Positions 23,819 through 35,263 of a stretch of DNA of 64,000 nucleotides are shown piece by piece. Every line of letters starts with the position of its first letter. The stretch's first letter is position 1. This DNA is from Cinnamomum chago (Eukaryota > Streptophyta > Magnoliopsida > Laurales > Lauraceae), in NCBI GenBank assembly GCA_038049695.1, contig CP142451.1:41551001-41615000 (forward strand), given 5' to 3'. The notes beneath the pieces are model-generated. The model searched no databases. It saw only the letters and a list, made by a program, of their open reading frames with translations, and was not told the DNA's origin. Position numbers and translations under genes: made by a program.

Positions 23819-25501
23819 AGTTCCATGTTTGGTTGTGATATTAGTTATATTTGTAGAAACCATACTAGAACTCAAATCCATCATTTATGCTTTCTAGTCA
23901 TTTTTTTTTGGATGGTTATGATGTTGATTCATGTATATTCTCTAAGTGATGTCATCCTTATACATGTTTCAACTTCATAGTAGTGATCTTGATCATATGA
24001 AACTCTTTGAAATCCATTCCTCATATTTATATATGTTTGGTGGATATCTTAGATGTTGAATTCATATGATTTTGACACTTCGGAAATTGCATGTATTACC
24101 AAGTTATATCCTTTTGCATTGCAATTTACCTTGTTCATCACCATGCTCAATAGTTATATCTTTAAAAGTGATGAATATCCTTTTATGATGCTTGATGGAA
24201 TTTTGTGTTTGTCACGTCCTTGCTCTTAATCATGTTGTCATATTCAATTGGTTTCATTTAATATAATTTTCGATTGATTTCATATCCAATTGATGTCTTA
24301 TCTTGAGAATGTGATAGACCTTGTGTAAATTGGATTGAACTTCATAGTCATATATTTTTGTTCCATATCACATTTCATTTGCATCATAATTTTCATGTTT
24401 GCCACCTCTCTTGCTCATATAGGTAAATCTCATAATCACCATATTTATGTATTCATAATCTTGGTTGGTTATTAGTTGAGGTTGGTTTCATGTTTGAATT
24501 TCATTTCACTCATCTTGCACATGATAGTCATATTTTTTGATTGAATGAAATGATTTCAAAACTTTCATAACATATGATTTTCATAGTTAAATTGATTGGT
24601 GCTATGTTTAGTAAACCCCATTTCATCATGGATAGCTCTAATTTGGATTTTTCCTAATAGTTATATTTTTACTCCATTTTAGAGTGATTGATTTAATAGT
24701 CTTATCCTTAAATCTCAATTGGTATTCTTTGTTTTTCCAATTAGTATCCATGATCACTTTTCTCTTATTTGGCCTTGCTCTTTATATTGGTAATTTTGAT
24801 CAGATTGAGCTCTATAGTTAAACATGTCTAATCCTTTCCTTGAAGTTGACTCTCAATTGGTAAAACCATCTTCTTCTTGCACCCAATAGTTATATTTTTG
24901 TCAATAGTTTGACAAAAGGAGAGAATGGATTGAGGGGGAGTGTAAACCTTCATAGGAAGTATTAGTTTTGATCAAATTAACCCTTGCATTGGCTTTGAAC
25001 CCTTAGAGATTACTTTCATACATGAAAGCCTATTATGTATTTCATTTTCGATTTCTTTTGTTAACAGGTGCTACTAAAAGGTATTTTCCTTATTTCATGT
25101 GTGTAGGTACCTTTGCAATTTAATGTCAAAGGGGGAGAGAGCATTCAAGTTCTCTAAAGGGGAAGAGAATGTCCAAGCTTCCTAAGGGGAGGTTTTGTAT
25201 GATTTTCTACAGGGGGAGAGAATGCATATCTTGCCAAAGGAAGAAAGTGCATGGTCAAAGGGGGAGTGTTGATAGAAGAAAGAAAGCTTGGGAGCTAAAG
25301 AAGATGCTTGGCTAAAGAAAGAAAGATTGAAGAATGATCAAGCTCCAAGAATCAAGAAGATTGGAGAAAAAGTCGAAGAGCCCAAGCTAAGAGAAGAAGC
25401 ATCCAAGAGATTTCAAGACCTGTCCAGCCTAGGGGGAGCTGAAGACTTAGTGTGTAAATTCAGTGTTGAGTAAGTTGCCATCAAATTGCAAAGGGGAAGA
25501 T
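23819..25501 (+). mobile_element. 3' internal region of a Sirevirus, non-coding, with multiple purine tracts
   Basis: T-rich sequence with recurring ATAGTTATATTTTT (23840-24900), followed by a run of purine tracts: near 24926, 25126, 25153, 25182, 25210, 25256 and 25487, several of the form AAAGGGGGAG or AAGGGGAAG. The last one abuts the LTR at 25502. Repeated purine tracts before the 3' LTR are a known Sirevirus trait. I see no pol coding sequence; the rest of the element is cut off at 23818 by the chromovirus LTR. The frame at 25288-25473 is Lys/Glu-rich and follows from purine bias. Confidence 0.7.
25487..25501 (+). other. Sirevirus terminal polypurine tract
   Basis: GCAAAGGGGAAGAT lies immediately before the LTR start (TATTAGGC, a variant of TGTTAGG) at 25502. 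Confidence 0.65.
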
Positions 25502-25882
25502 TATTAGGCATTTTGTGTTATTGCAATTTGATGGATGCATTATCATTTTAGCATCATTTGAATTGTCACACATGCATTGATTTAGAAAATCTTGAAATCT
25601 TGATTTATACATGCAATGGTTTTTAGACTTGTAGAAATATTGATTTATGCATGTTTTGATTCTAAACTTGGATGCAATTCATTTTGAAAAGAAGCTTTAC
25701 CAAATCAAGTTAGCCTATGTTTTAAATCTTTCAAACCACTTTAGGCTTTTTATGTTTCATGACTTTAACCCTCATAGTTTGATTTAAATCATGATTCCAA
25801 GCTTGATTAAATGGCCCAAAAGTCCCACATGAAAATACTTTGAAAAATGTTATTTTAGGGAATTTTGGTCCCAGGCCCAAGT

Positions 25883-26000
25883 CGACCGGCCCAGGGGACC
25901 AAGTCGACCGAGCCCACTGCGGGTCGACCGGGAAAAGAGTCGTTGTGCCTTTTTTCAAACGGTCAGATTTATGACTATTGAAGGCCAGGTCGACCGGGGA
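25883..26000 (+). repeat. GTCGACCG palindrome cluster (Sirevirus LTR)
   Basis: Four GTCGACCG blocks (AAGTCGACCGGCC, AAGTCGACCGAGCC, GGGTCGACCGGG, CAGGTCGACCGGGG) spread over about 115 bases just before the TATA box at 26024. The words between the blocks differ from those at 9509 and 48080. Confidence 0.75.
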
Positions 26001-26023
26001 GACGCAGGAACTCAATTTTTGAG

Positions 26024-26031
26024 TATAAATA
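26024..26031 (+). promoter_or_regulatory. TATA box of Sirevirus 3' LTR
   Basis: TATAAATA just downstream of the palindrome cluster, at the same place as in the sister LTRs. Confidence 0.6.
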
Positions 26032-27267
26032 CAAGCTCATTCATTTGGAAATGTTGTTTAAAAAGAGATGAACCAAGAGCCACTCTTGAGGTGTTTTGAG
26101 ACAAAGAAAAGGGGATGAACTAAGAGAGACCAAGGGGTCATTAGTGAAGCTAAAGCTTGGATCAATGAAGTTAAATCTCTAAGTAAGCTTTACTTTTTAT
26201 TAATCATATGTTATATGCTTTGCTTAAATTATTGGTAAATGATTTTTAGCATTATAACTATGATGTGTTGAATCCATTCTTCATTTAATCTTTGATCTAA
26301 GTTGGATTGGATTCTTCACCGTTGATTTCAAACCAAGTTGCTTTAAAATCTTCTTTAATCATGCTTAGCCAAAATCTTTGTTTTCTTTTATATCATGATT
26401 CATTTTCTTGGTTGAACCTTTTTTTGTTGTTTTCATTCATTTGAACTTTAGTTAAATTTGTTTAGTTTTGAAAACAAAATTGAACATGCATCACATGTCT
26501 TAAGTTAATTAATTTCATACAACTTGTGAACCTTTGATTTTCATATCATTAACAAGTTTGTATCCATACATGTGATTTGCATTTCACTTCAATCAAAATC
26601 TTTTATGTGCCTAAAACTTTTAAATGCTTTGAGCATATTTTGATTGAGCTTTCTTTTTAAACTTGATTGAAGTTATCACACACACACATCATGAGCATAC
26701 ATCTTTGCATTCATTTAGTGTTTGTGTGAGTTAGTTTTTCACTTTCATACTGCCTATTTTAGAGGCAATTGTATTGAGCTTTAAGTGTATCTGTTTTAGT
26801 GTTTGTTTAGACACTATTTTAAGAGAAATATTTTTCTTGTAAAGGTTATTGCTTAGCCTAAGAAAAGCATAGTATGGAGGTTATTGCTTAGCCTTGGAGA
26901 AGCATCTTGTAAAGGTTATTGCTTAACCTAGAAAAGCACATTGATAGGTTATTGCTTAGCCTAGAAAAGCACATTGTAAAGGTTATTGCTTAGCCTATTG
27001 AAAAGCATAAATAGTGGAAATCCGGTGGGGTGTTGGATCATAAGCCGGTAGTGGACGTAGGCATTGAGGCCGAACCACTATAAATCTTTGTGTGATGGTG
27101 AATGCTTTGTGGTGATTGTTTTTATTAAAATTCCGTATTTTGTTTGTTTATCATCACTTGTGACTAGTTTATTTTAAAGAAGTTAAAATTGGTCATAATT
27201 GGTCACTTATTGTAGCTTACCCTATTTACCCCCCCCCCCCCTCTAAGGTTCTGATCCAGGACTTTCA

Positions 27268-28680
27268 GTTTTAACTGTGATTAGTCTCTAAGCAGGATTA
27301 GGGGACGATTAGCTTGGATTTTTAGTTAAATTAGAATTTTGGATAGCTTTGGGGAATTTTGAGCGCGTTAAGTCTGGCTTGACCGGGCCCGGGGTGGCCC
27401 GTGTGACATGTGTTAGTATGGGAATTTGATTTATTTGATTTATGAAAAATATGGATTTAAACATGTTTGAATTTGTTATTCTTATCCCAATAACTTTCAT
27501 GTTTGTTCTATTTGCATTTGAAACCAAGAAATCGCATTTTTCGAGAAAAAAGGATAAAATAGTCTTTCACACCCAAATCTGTGCATAAATTTCAAAATTT
27601 GAAAATCATGAGGAAAATATACTTTTTGAAAACTAGATTTTTCAACGATCATTTTAGTCTTCTTCGTTGATCTCATCTGGGGCCCACAAAAGGGAGTTTT
27701 AAGCCCTTGAAATATTAGAGCCATTGGGGCCCACAACTTCCCCATTTTAAAACCAAAACCCATGTTGTACCTTCTTCTTCTCCTTCATTCTCTGATGCAA
27801 ACGAACCAGGGAGAGAACTCCCCTTCTTGATGCCTTCTCTCTTCTGCATGTTCTTGAAACACTACCTAAATTGGAAAAACAATCTTACCACCCTCTTGTT
27901 CATCTTCCAAGCTTTTCAAAGGTGCCCTTTTCATAGAATGTCTTCTGAAACAACCCTCTTCATCAAGCTTTTCTTCTTGGTTAGAACTTGTCAAGGTCAA
28001 TAATGGCTTCCTCTTTGCCCCATTGGAGTTGTTTGAACTATTAGAACCCTTTTATCATGCATGCTAGGTGTTCTCTTAGAGGACTCCATTGATTTCGAAT
28101 TTTCATGGATTTTGTGCTAGTTTTCAAGGGGCTTTTGGTGTAGGATTGGAGTTGAGCTGACAAGGGAGTGTTTAGAGTGTCTTAGAATCCTTTTGAGTAC
28201 CAAGGCAAGTGAAGAAACTAGATTGGAATGCATGCAAAGAAAATGGGTCTTCTTCTCAAAGTTTTGTTAAATTTCTTAGATTTGGAATGATTGTTCTCTC
28301 CATGACTTTAGATCAGATTGTATGTGATTTTCATGTAGGAAATGGTGGCTATTTTAGTGCATGAAGTCATGATCTATCACTGTTTTACAATGCTGAAAAA
28401 TGGGTTATCTAAGTTTTGTTTTTAAAACACATTTTAGTTTGAATTCTTGTTTGGTGATAGTCATTGGAATGAAATTGATTAATGTGGTTGATTGGAGTTG
28501 ACTGGATGTTGGTAGAAGTACAAAAGATTGTAATTTGGATGATGGAAATGTAAAGGAATGGAAAGAAGGAGGCGGGAAATTCAAAAAAAAAAAAAAAAAC
28601 CAAGAGGAAGAAGAATCAATGCAGGTTTTCCTGCACTGAACTGGGCGTGCAGAGCCCAGTCTGCTCGAGCGGGCCTTTGT
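27268..28680 (+). mobile_element. Fragment of a plus-strand chromovirus LTR
   Basis: Aligns in order with the LTR at 59798: GATTAGTCT...AGCTT...GGGAATTTTGAG near its start (27281-27365, compare 59850-59930), the block AAAATATACTTTTT...CTTCTTCGTTGATCTCATC...GGGGCCCAC (27612-27690, compare 60165-60245), then CACTGAACTG...CGTGCAG (28630-28655, compare 60990-61015). It lacks the first ~30 bases and everything beyond the palindromic part. The Sirevirus LTR ends at its left edge, so the Sirevirus may have inserted into it, but no duplication can be tested. The small open frames are not genes. Confidence 0.75.
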
Positions 28681-30060
28681 TGGATCTTGCATCTAGAAAA
28701 AAACATGAGATGGAATTTTTGGGAATTTCTATGTTTGAATTTATTTCCACTCTTTCTCATTTCAAAATAAAAATAAGAAATTTGATTTTTCTTTCTTGGA
28801 TTCAATTTTGAGAAACTTTGATCCTCTCCTCTTCGAATTTGATAGCTCATAGAAATGTTTGCAGCTATTGTTCATATCGGGGATTGGGTCATCTTTTCTC
28901 TTTGATGAGTCCGATAGGGATTTTCAAAAAAAAAAAAAAAAAAAAAAAATTTCAAACTCTTTAAAAAAAATCGGTTTTTTCTCTTTTGGATTCAAATTTG
29001 AGAAACTTTGGTTTCTTCCATTTCGGACAATGGGTTGCGGAAATCGCTTGTAGTCAGTGTTCGGATTTGAAGGGACCATTCTCTCTCTTTGATGAGTCCA
29101 TCAGAAATCTCCCAAAAAAAATCAATAAAAAAAAGAAAAAAAGTTTAAAACCCACTAAGGTTGCACCAATTGCGTTCTTTGACCAAAGTGGATCTAAGAA
29201 AAGCCTTGTCCAGAGTGTGGAGGCAGCTAGACTGTTCAAGGCAAGGGTCCTCCAAACGGGTTCATTAAGTAATCCTACCCTTACCTGGGGGCTGATCTAT
29301 CTACTATGGTTTCATAAGACTAAATTAGAAACCTATGTGTACTCTTCAAAAATCTCTTCAAAACAAAAAAAATACTTCCATCACTTTTGAGTTCAAATTT
29401 GAGAAATCTTGGTTCTCTCCTTTTCGGATTTAGTGCTTGCAGAAATGTTTGAGCCTATGATCGGATTGGAACACCATTTACTCTCTTTGATGAATTCAAT
29501 CTTGACCTTTCAGAAAAAAAAACTTCTGTCACTTTTGGGTTCAGATTTGAGAAACTCCGGTTCCCTCCCTTTCGGACTCAGTGCTCGCAGAAATGTTTGA
29601 GCCTTGTTCGGATTGGAATACAATTTTCTCTCCTTTATGAATCCAATCTTGACCTTTAAAAAAAATCCCATCTCGTGTCCTTTCCAAGGATGCGATTTAC
29701 AACATTTGTGCCTAGTGGTGCTAGTACGCCCTTTCGGGTCTACTGTATTCGCAACCGACACATTTCTATCTCCAACCTTATATCATCTTACCTCGAGGAG
29801 CCTTGCTTCTCGGTAATTTGAGTTAAGGTTTACAATTGCTTCTAGCAGTCACTGGAACGCTCACCCTGAGCCTACCATGCTTGCATTTAGAACAATTGTA
29901 CCCTTTATGGCTTTCTGCCTTCTTCATCTTGCTTGGGTTGGGCCATATCCCCTTGAGCGATTTGAAAAGATAAAACCATAGTTATTTTCCATTTATAATC
30001 ACCATATTCTTGTGATTACTAATGGATCTGGTCTTGTTTTAGAAGTTTTCCAAACTAACA
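28681..30060 (+). other. Non-coding leader region of the plus-strand Tat element, with repeats
   Basis: No gene seen. It holds long A-tracts (28584-28600 just upstream, 28927-28950), an irregular tandem repeat (28799-29680), and a run of T/C-rich sequence that ends at the ATG of the Tat reading frame (30061). I could not find a clean LTR end or primer site, so whether this is an LTR or a 5' untranslated region is open. Confidence 0.45.
28799..29680 (+). repeat. Irregular tandem repeat, four copies ending in A-tracts
   Basis: Copies start near 28799, 28988, 29388 and 29538. Each begins TTCA(A)ATTTGAGAAA, continues through a CTTTTCGGA-type and TGAGTCC/TGAATCC motif, and closes with a run of A (24 or more in the first). 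Spacing is about 189, 400 and 150 bases, the long interval holding an unrelated insert. Confidence 0.75.
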
Positions 30061-31743
30061 ATGGCAGCTTCATTGACCATCACTTTCGGTGAGAACAAGT
30101 ACCAACTCCTACTTCAAGAGAAGTAAAACAAGCGTACTTACAAGTGTCTTAGTAGCTGCCAAAGCGTCATCTCCCTCGCCACCTCTCAAAACACCGGGTC
30201 AGCCTCTACTCCCCGAACCATCATCTTCGGGTCGTTGGGACCATTCCCACTCCCCGTAGAAGAAACTATACCTGCCAAGAAACATAAAACCGCCCCTGAA
30301 TGTGTCATTGTCACGACACCAAGGGCAACAATCAAGAAGCCTGAAGCCCGTGGCAACCCCACGAAGCCTCAACCTGCAAGAAACCAGGCCTTAAGTCAAC
30401 TTGCAAGAAAACCAAGACCTGGTCCCCAAGACCTTCCCCAAAACAAAGAAGGTTTCGAACATCTGCAAAGCCAGCGTACCTAGCCCCTCTTAAGGAGAAC
30501 CGGTTCTACCCTCTCTCTCTCACATGAAAGAGGAGAAACCTACCCTCCACCAAACAAACAAATCAACCCAGCATGAGTCGGCTTGCTCCTACAAGCCCAA
30601 AATCAAGTCATGCATCACCAGGCCTCTGCAAGAACCTGTTAAGGTCTACACTCCTACGAGTCGACCATTCATCTCAATAGGGGCCGAACTTCCAAAATTC
30701 AAAGTCTCACTGCGACAGGCAAAGGACCGCGTCCGAATCCTGTCCATACCTAGCTTCAAAGAAGACAAGCTTGGCTAGGGGTGAGTATTTGGTCAATTCA
30801 GTCGGTTTTGGTTGAAATTTTGACAGAACCGAAATATTTCGGTCGAAGAAATTCTTAACCGAACCGATCGAATTATGAGTTGTAACCAGATTCAACCGAA
30901 CCGAAAACATTTCGGTTAAATTTCGGTCCATTCGGTCGAAAGGCCATATGTTTGGCTTTGTTATGGGGCCCAAATTTGTTGGGAACATTTCTATAATAAA
31001 AAAACCCAAAGTATAGACAACTAGCAAATTCTAAATATCCAAAATAAAAAAGATATTAAAGCCAAGTATTCAACAGTTTATCAGCCTTAAGAGTTTATAT
31101 ATTTTATATATCTAAAATACATGCTTTTATATGTATATTAATAAATCCGGTTAATTCGGTTAATTTTGTGAAAAAAAATCCAAAACCGAACCGATCTATA
31201 TTATCCAAATTTGTTGTAAATCTTAACCGAACCTAACCAATTTAACCGTATAACCGAACCAAATAAAAAATTTCGGTTCGGTTCGATTCGAAATTTCGGT
31301 TCGTTAGACAGACGTTCACCCCTAAGCTCGGCTGCTGCGCACGGGGGACTATGTCCTTCATCGCTAGAGCACAGCCAGAGCTAACTGAAGCTCAAATTGC
31401 TCGTTGTATGCGTCGTTGTGTGGCATATCGACAAAAGAGACTAGTGAAGCAAAGAACCCATCATTCTACCCTTCAGGTCTCTAAAAAATGGGTCGAAAAC
31501 GAAAGACCAGACCAAGTCGTTGCTGTTTATATGGTTGGAAAAACCAGAAGACGCCAGAAGTCAGCAACCAAAATTCATGTCAGACGACCGGTGACTCGCA
31601 GCGTCTCCAGGACACGAAGACATCAAGTGGATTTTCCCGCTCATTCAAGCCAAGGACATCGGAGTAACCACTCCTCCGACTCTTCATCCAAAAGAATGAG
31701 CTCCAGCTTAGTCACCAAGACGATATCCTCATTCGATTCTTGA
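30061..31743 (+). pseudogene. Tat-lineage gag N-terminal region, split by a MITE
   Basis: Starts ATG at 30061 (MAASLTITFGENKYQLL). A TAA at 30124-30126 interrupts it; the same frame then stays open to 30483 with a basic Pro/Lys-rich sequence. A second piece (30524-30778) runs into the hAT MITE (30776-31324). Removing the MITE and one duplicated target brings the reading back in register with the piece at 31351-31743, which starts MSFIARAQPELTEAQ and is rich in Arg, Ser and His. Homology to a defined domain is weak. Its place ahead of gag fits the leader ORF or N-terminal gag extension of Tat/Ogre-type elements. No function beyond that is claimed. Confidence 0.6.
30776..31324. mobile_element. 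hAT-type MITE, 549 bp
   Basis: Terminal inverted repeats TAGGGGTGA...TCACCCCTA, flanked by an 8-base duplication with one mismatch, AGCTTGGC (30768-30775) and AGCTCGGC (31325-31332). The interior is A+T-rich and full of self-complementary AACCGAA/TTCGGTT words, and it codes nothing. This TIR form with 8-base duplications fits non-autonomous hAT elements. It lies in the Tat gag region and splits its frame, so it is younger than that element. Confidence 0.9.
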
Positions 31744-31879
31744 AGGATGAACGTCTTGGTTACAAATGTTGAGTAGCCTCCACTGCATGATGACGTAACA
31801 ACACACATCCAGCAGTTGGAGTAATGATAGCAAGGAATTAAGGCCCCAATGTAGAACCTACTTCTCGCTTTCCAGCGTC

Positions 31880-33159
31880 CACCGAACAATGAAACTCCTC
31901 CGAGTCATCAAGATGACGAAGAAAACAATGAGTCACGCGCCCTTACCAAAAAGGACGTTGACGATATCCTCGCCAAAGCAAAAGAAGAGGATACGCTGAA
32001 GGAACATGGGATCAAGCCACCATATCCCTTATGGATGGGCTCGGTTCCGTTCCCTGTGAAATTCAAACAACCTACTCTCCAAACATATACGGGGAAAGGT
32101 TCAGCCAGACAGCATGTCATCCACTTCAAGATCCTGACGGGAGCTATTGCGGATCAAGATGCCCTCAAGATCCGTCTCTTTGCAAGTACCCTAAAAGGTA
32201 TGGCCTTCGATTGGTACTCCACTCTGCCGGAGGACTCCATCCAAAACTAGGTCATTCTGGAGGCACGCTTCCTGACTCACTTCAAAGGTGAAGATCATCA
32301 TGTTACTATGGCACAGCTCTGCAGCCTAAAACAGGGAGAGAATGAGTCAACATATGACTTCATTCACAAGTGGAAGGCGATGGCGTACAAGTGCTCAGAT
32401 GTACTGCCACAAGCATCGCTGGTCGACATCTATCGTAACAACATGCGAGCAAGGATCCGCTCCATGATTATCGGCAACAAATCAAAGAACCTGGGAGAAC
32501 TCCTAGAAGCAGTTATGGAAGCTGAAACGGTGATTAAAGACCTCAACGGTCAGAAATCATCAAAGAAAGAGCTGACCACCATTACGACCTCAAAACCAAA
32601 GAAAAAGGAGGTTCTTAATGTGCAAACCAAGTCAGCTCCTCAGCAGCCAAAGAAAGCTGAAAGCAAAACTGCAGGTAAGAAACCTGAAACTGCTGAGGCC
32701 TTCAAAGAACGAGATGAAAAGAAATACCCGTTCGATGAAGATGTTGAAGAAATCATCGAGGCTCTCGTAGCAAATGGTAAACTCACCCTACCTGAGCCTA
32801 AAAGACCAGGAAATGTTGGCAAAGCCAATGATCCCCGGTATTGTCCATACCACCAGATGGTCTCGCATCCTTTCAATCAATGCTTTGTTATGAGAGAGAA
32901 GATCAACAATATGTGGAAAAATGGAGTCATTACCTTTGACAAAAACTATGGGTCTGCCTCCGTCAACATGGTGACATATGGACAAACTTCCAAGTCACCA
33001 AAGGAGAAAATCACTACTTTCTTCATGGTGATAAAAATGACTCAGACGTCCCCAAGAGTTGGTTCCTTATCCAACATCAAACTGACAACCCATATGGGTG
33101 CATCCGATCTCCTAAAAGATGAAAATTGGGAGGTCGTTAAAACAAAGCCTACCACTTAA
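31880..33159 (+). pseudogene. Tat-lineage gag (capsid and zinc knuckle)
   Basis: Coding resemblance begins around 31880. The capsid homology runs FKQPTLQTYTGKGSARQHV, then FASTLKGMAFDWYSTLPEDS, to a TAG at 32248-32250 where a Trp (TGG) is expected. The same frame resumes and is open from 32308 to 33159 with QGENESTYDFIHKWK and a Lys-rich linker. Near 32840-32882 it has a zinc-binding knuckle of the Tat form CX2HX4HX4C (CPYHQMVSHPFNQC) instead of CCHC. Gag would assemble the particle. Only one in-frame stop is seen in the core, but upstream pieces are also broken. Confidence 0.85.
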
Positions 33160-34187
33160 CAGCGAAGGCAAGCCAAGAAACAACTCCGCAAGTTCAAACA
33201 GCAGGAGAAGACTCAATCAAAGCAAGAAGTCCCTGGAAAGGCAGAGACCTCTTCCACTGCTTCACTGGGAGCAACGGAAGAATCCAAGACTTCAAAGGCG
33301 GCAAGAAAATTCACCCTTGGCGATTTCATGCCATCTCATAACAAAATGAAACTACGCAGGGGACATCATACTCTTACAACTCGGTAATTGGATTCTCCAT
33401 GGATGGATATGAGTCCAACGACACTGCCAGTGATATTGATGAGTGGGAAGAATCCCTTGAAACAGGAGAATACCTCTCTAATGAAGAATGGATTCTCGAC
33501 TCTCATCTTATGCCAGTAATCTGGTATAACCCATTACAGCCACAAGGATCTTGGTCTGATGATGAAGAAGACCAAGAGGTTGTTCAAGAAAATGCTGTTG
33601 ACCCAGCACTAGCAAGCGCTCCAGTGGAACCCAACATTGATAACCACAAGGAGCAGATGACGAAGAAGATTTAGCCCCTATGCCCGATCTCGAAGAATAT
33701 GCATGAATCTTGCAACGTCTTGCCATAGAGCGGGATCGGGATCGCATCAATGAGCTTCGTCATAATCAAAATCCAAAACCGAAAATTCTGAAAAGTTTAC
33801 AGACATCTCCTCCGGTAACCCCGGAAAATGAAGAAAACAGTTCGATTGATAATCCTCTTACATCTAAAGACGAGGCTGAATCTCAACAGTGCGTTTTAGA
33901 GGCATCTCCTATCAGGGCAACTTGTAATGCGATAGTCAACCTTTTTCTTATGTAAATCCTTCGGGAAAGCAAATTGTAAACGCCTAAAGTGGCAACAATA
34001 AAGAAAATGCAGGCCCGAAGGAGGCTTTCAAGTACGACTTGATTGAGCACTTCAAACACATACTTGCACGACTGCACATCCTTGACTTATTACGAATGTC
34101 TCCGCAAACTTGTGATAGTCTCATTTCAGAACTACAAAGGCTGAATGCGGATGTCGATAAACATGCCCACAAGTCCTACAAATTGAA
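33160..34187 (+). pseudogene. Degraded gag-protease linker of the Tat element
   Basis: Pieces of coding sequence in several frames: an acidic stretch (33399-33674, rich in Asp/Glu with SWSDDEEDQE), a piece at 33710-33955, and 34039-34170 with EHFKHILARLHILDLLRMS, which matches the short conserved helix that precedes the protease in Tat elements. Stops and frame changes make the order of translation unclear. No separate gene is seen here. Confidence 0.55.
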
Positions 34188-35033
34188 ATGGACTATAGGG
34201 TCAAAAAATCGAGTACTTCCTCAAAGGGAGAAAAGAAGAAAACTGAGGGTTCAAGCATTGAATGCCTCTCGATTCAAAAAGCAACAAGTGAAACCGTCGC
34301 CTTCGATAAGGATGGACTCCTGCTAGGCGATAAAAAGCACAACCGACCCTTGTACTTCATAGGGTATGTTAAAGAAATGCCAATACACAGAGTCCAGATT
34401 AACCCAGGTTCTGCACTCAATCTCATCTCTACTTCGGCACTTGAAGAGTTAGGCATCCCACCGAGCAAGCTGAGTCACACATCTGTATCCATCTTTGGGT
34501 ACGATGGGAGAGCTCAAAGGCCTATCGAAAAAATCAGTATCAAATTGCAAATAAGTGATCTTATTTCTGAAGTCACTATATATGCTGTAAGAACCCCTTC
34601 ATGCTACAACATCCTTCTTGGACGCCCCTGGATACATGAGGATGGTGTCGTCCCTTCAACTCTACATCAGTGCATCAAGTTCGTTGGCAACGACGGCTTA
34701 ATACATCGAGTGTTTGCAAATAAAAAGCCCTTCAAAAGCAAAGACATCCATTTTGTAGATGCTCAGATGTATAAAGATGAAAAAGGAGAAAAGGAGGAAG
34801 AAACAACACCCTTTGTCAAAAATCTCCAGAAAGATAGAGGCAAGGCTCCTCAGCTATTATCAAAAGAAAAAAAATCCGAAGAGAGCAGTCATTCTCCCTT
34901 CGTTGTTTCTCTCAAATCCTCAAAGCCTTTGGTAATCACCACCAAAGCAAAGAAGACAAACAAAAGACAGGGGGCAAGTTTGTTGTCTTTTACGTGTCCA
35001 TTATGCATGACATGGACTCGGATTCAGAGTTAG
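34188..35033 (+). pseudogene. Tat-lineage aspartic protease
   Basis: Open stretch containing RPLYFIGYVKEMPIHRV, then the active-site region INPGSALNLIS, GIPPSKL, IFGYDGRAQRP and NILLGRPWIHEDG, the standard order of a retropepsin of this lineage. The catalytic Asp is replaced by Asn (codon 34401-34403), so the enzyme should be inactive. A Lys/Glu-rich tail (34740-34990) follows. Its role would be to cut the polyprotein. It follows gag and precedes the G-patch-like segment and RT. Confidence 0.85.
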
Positions 35034-35263
35034 AAGACGACATACCGTCAAGCTAAGCTGATACTCAGCAAGTTCAACCCGCTCTCACTCCATTGGAGAC
35101 ACCTGCCGACGTAGAAGACCCTACGTCTGCTTCCTTTGTCGTTCCGGCAACTTCGACAGAAGAAAAGACAATCTTCTTCCATAGATCGGAAGCCTCTTCA
35201 TCAAATTCTTCGCTTGAACCTGTCCAAAATGAAGGTATGCCTCAACTATTCCTGTATAGTTAG

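Larger units (their letters stand above)
25502..27267 (+). mobile_element. Sirevirus 3' LTR
   Basis: 1,766 bp from TATTAGGCATTTTG (TG mutated to TA) to GATCCAGGACTTTCA. It has all landmarks of the family: GTCGACCG cluster (25883-26000), TATAAATA (26024-26031), GGTTATTGCTTAGCC units (26842-27010), ATCCGGTGGGGTG block, and a long C-tract (27229-27240). Unlike the solo copies it is preceded by a purine tract and internal sequence, so it is the 3' LTR of a partly deleted element. Confidence 0.9.

Noticed and set aside
28927-28950. Poly(A) tail of a SINE or processed pseudogene
   Set aside because: The A-run ends a unit that recurs three more times in the same orientation without flanking duplications, so it is part of a local repeat.
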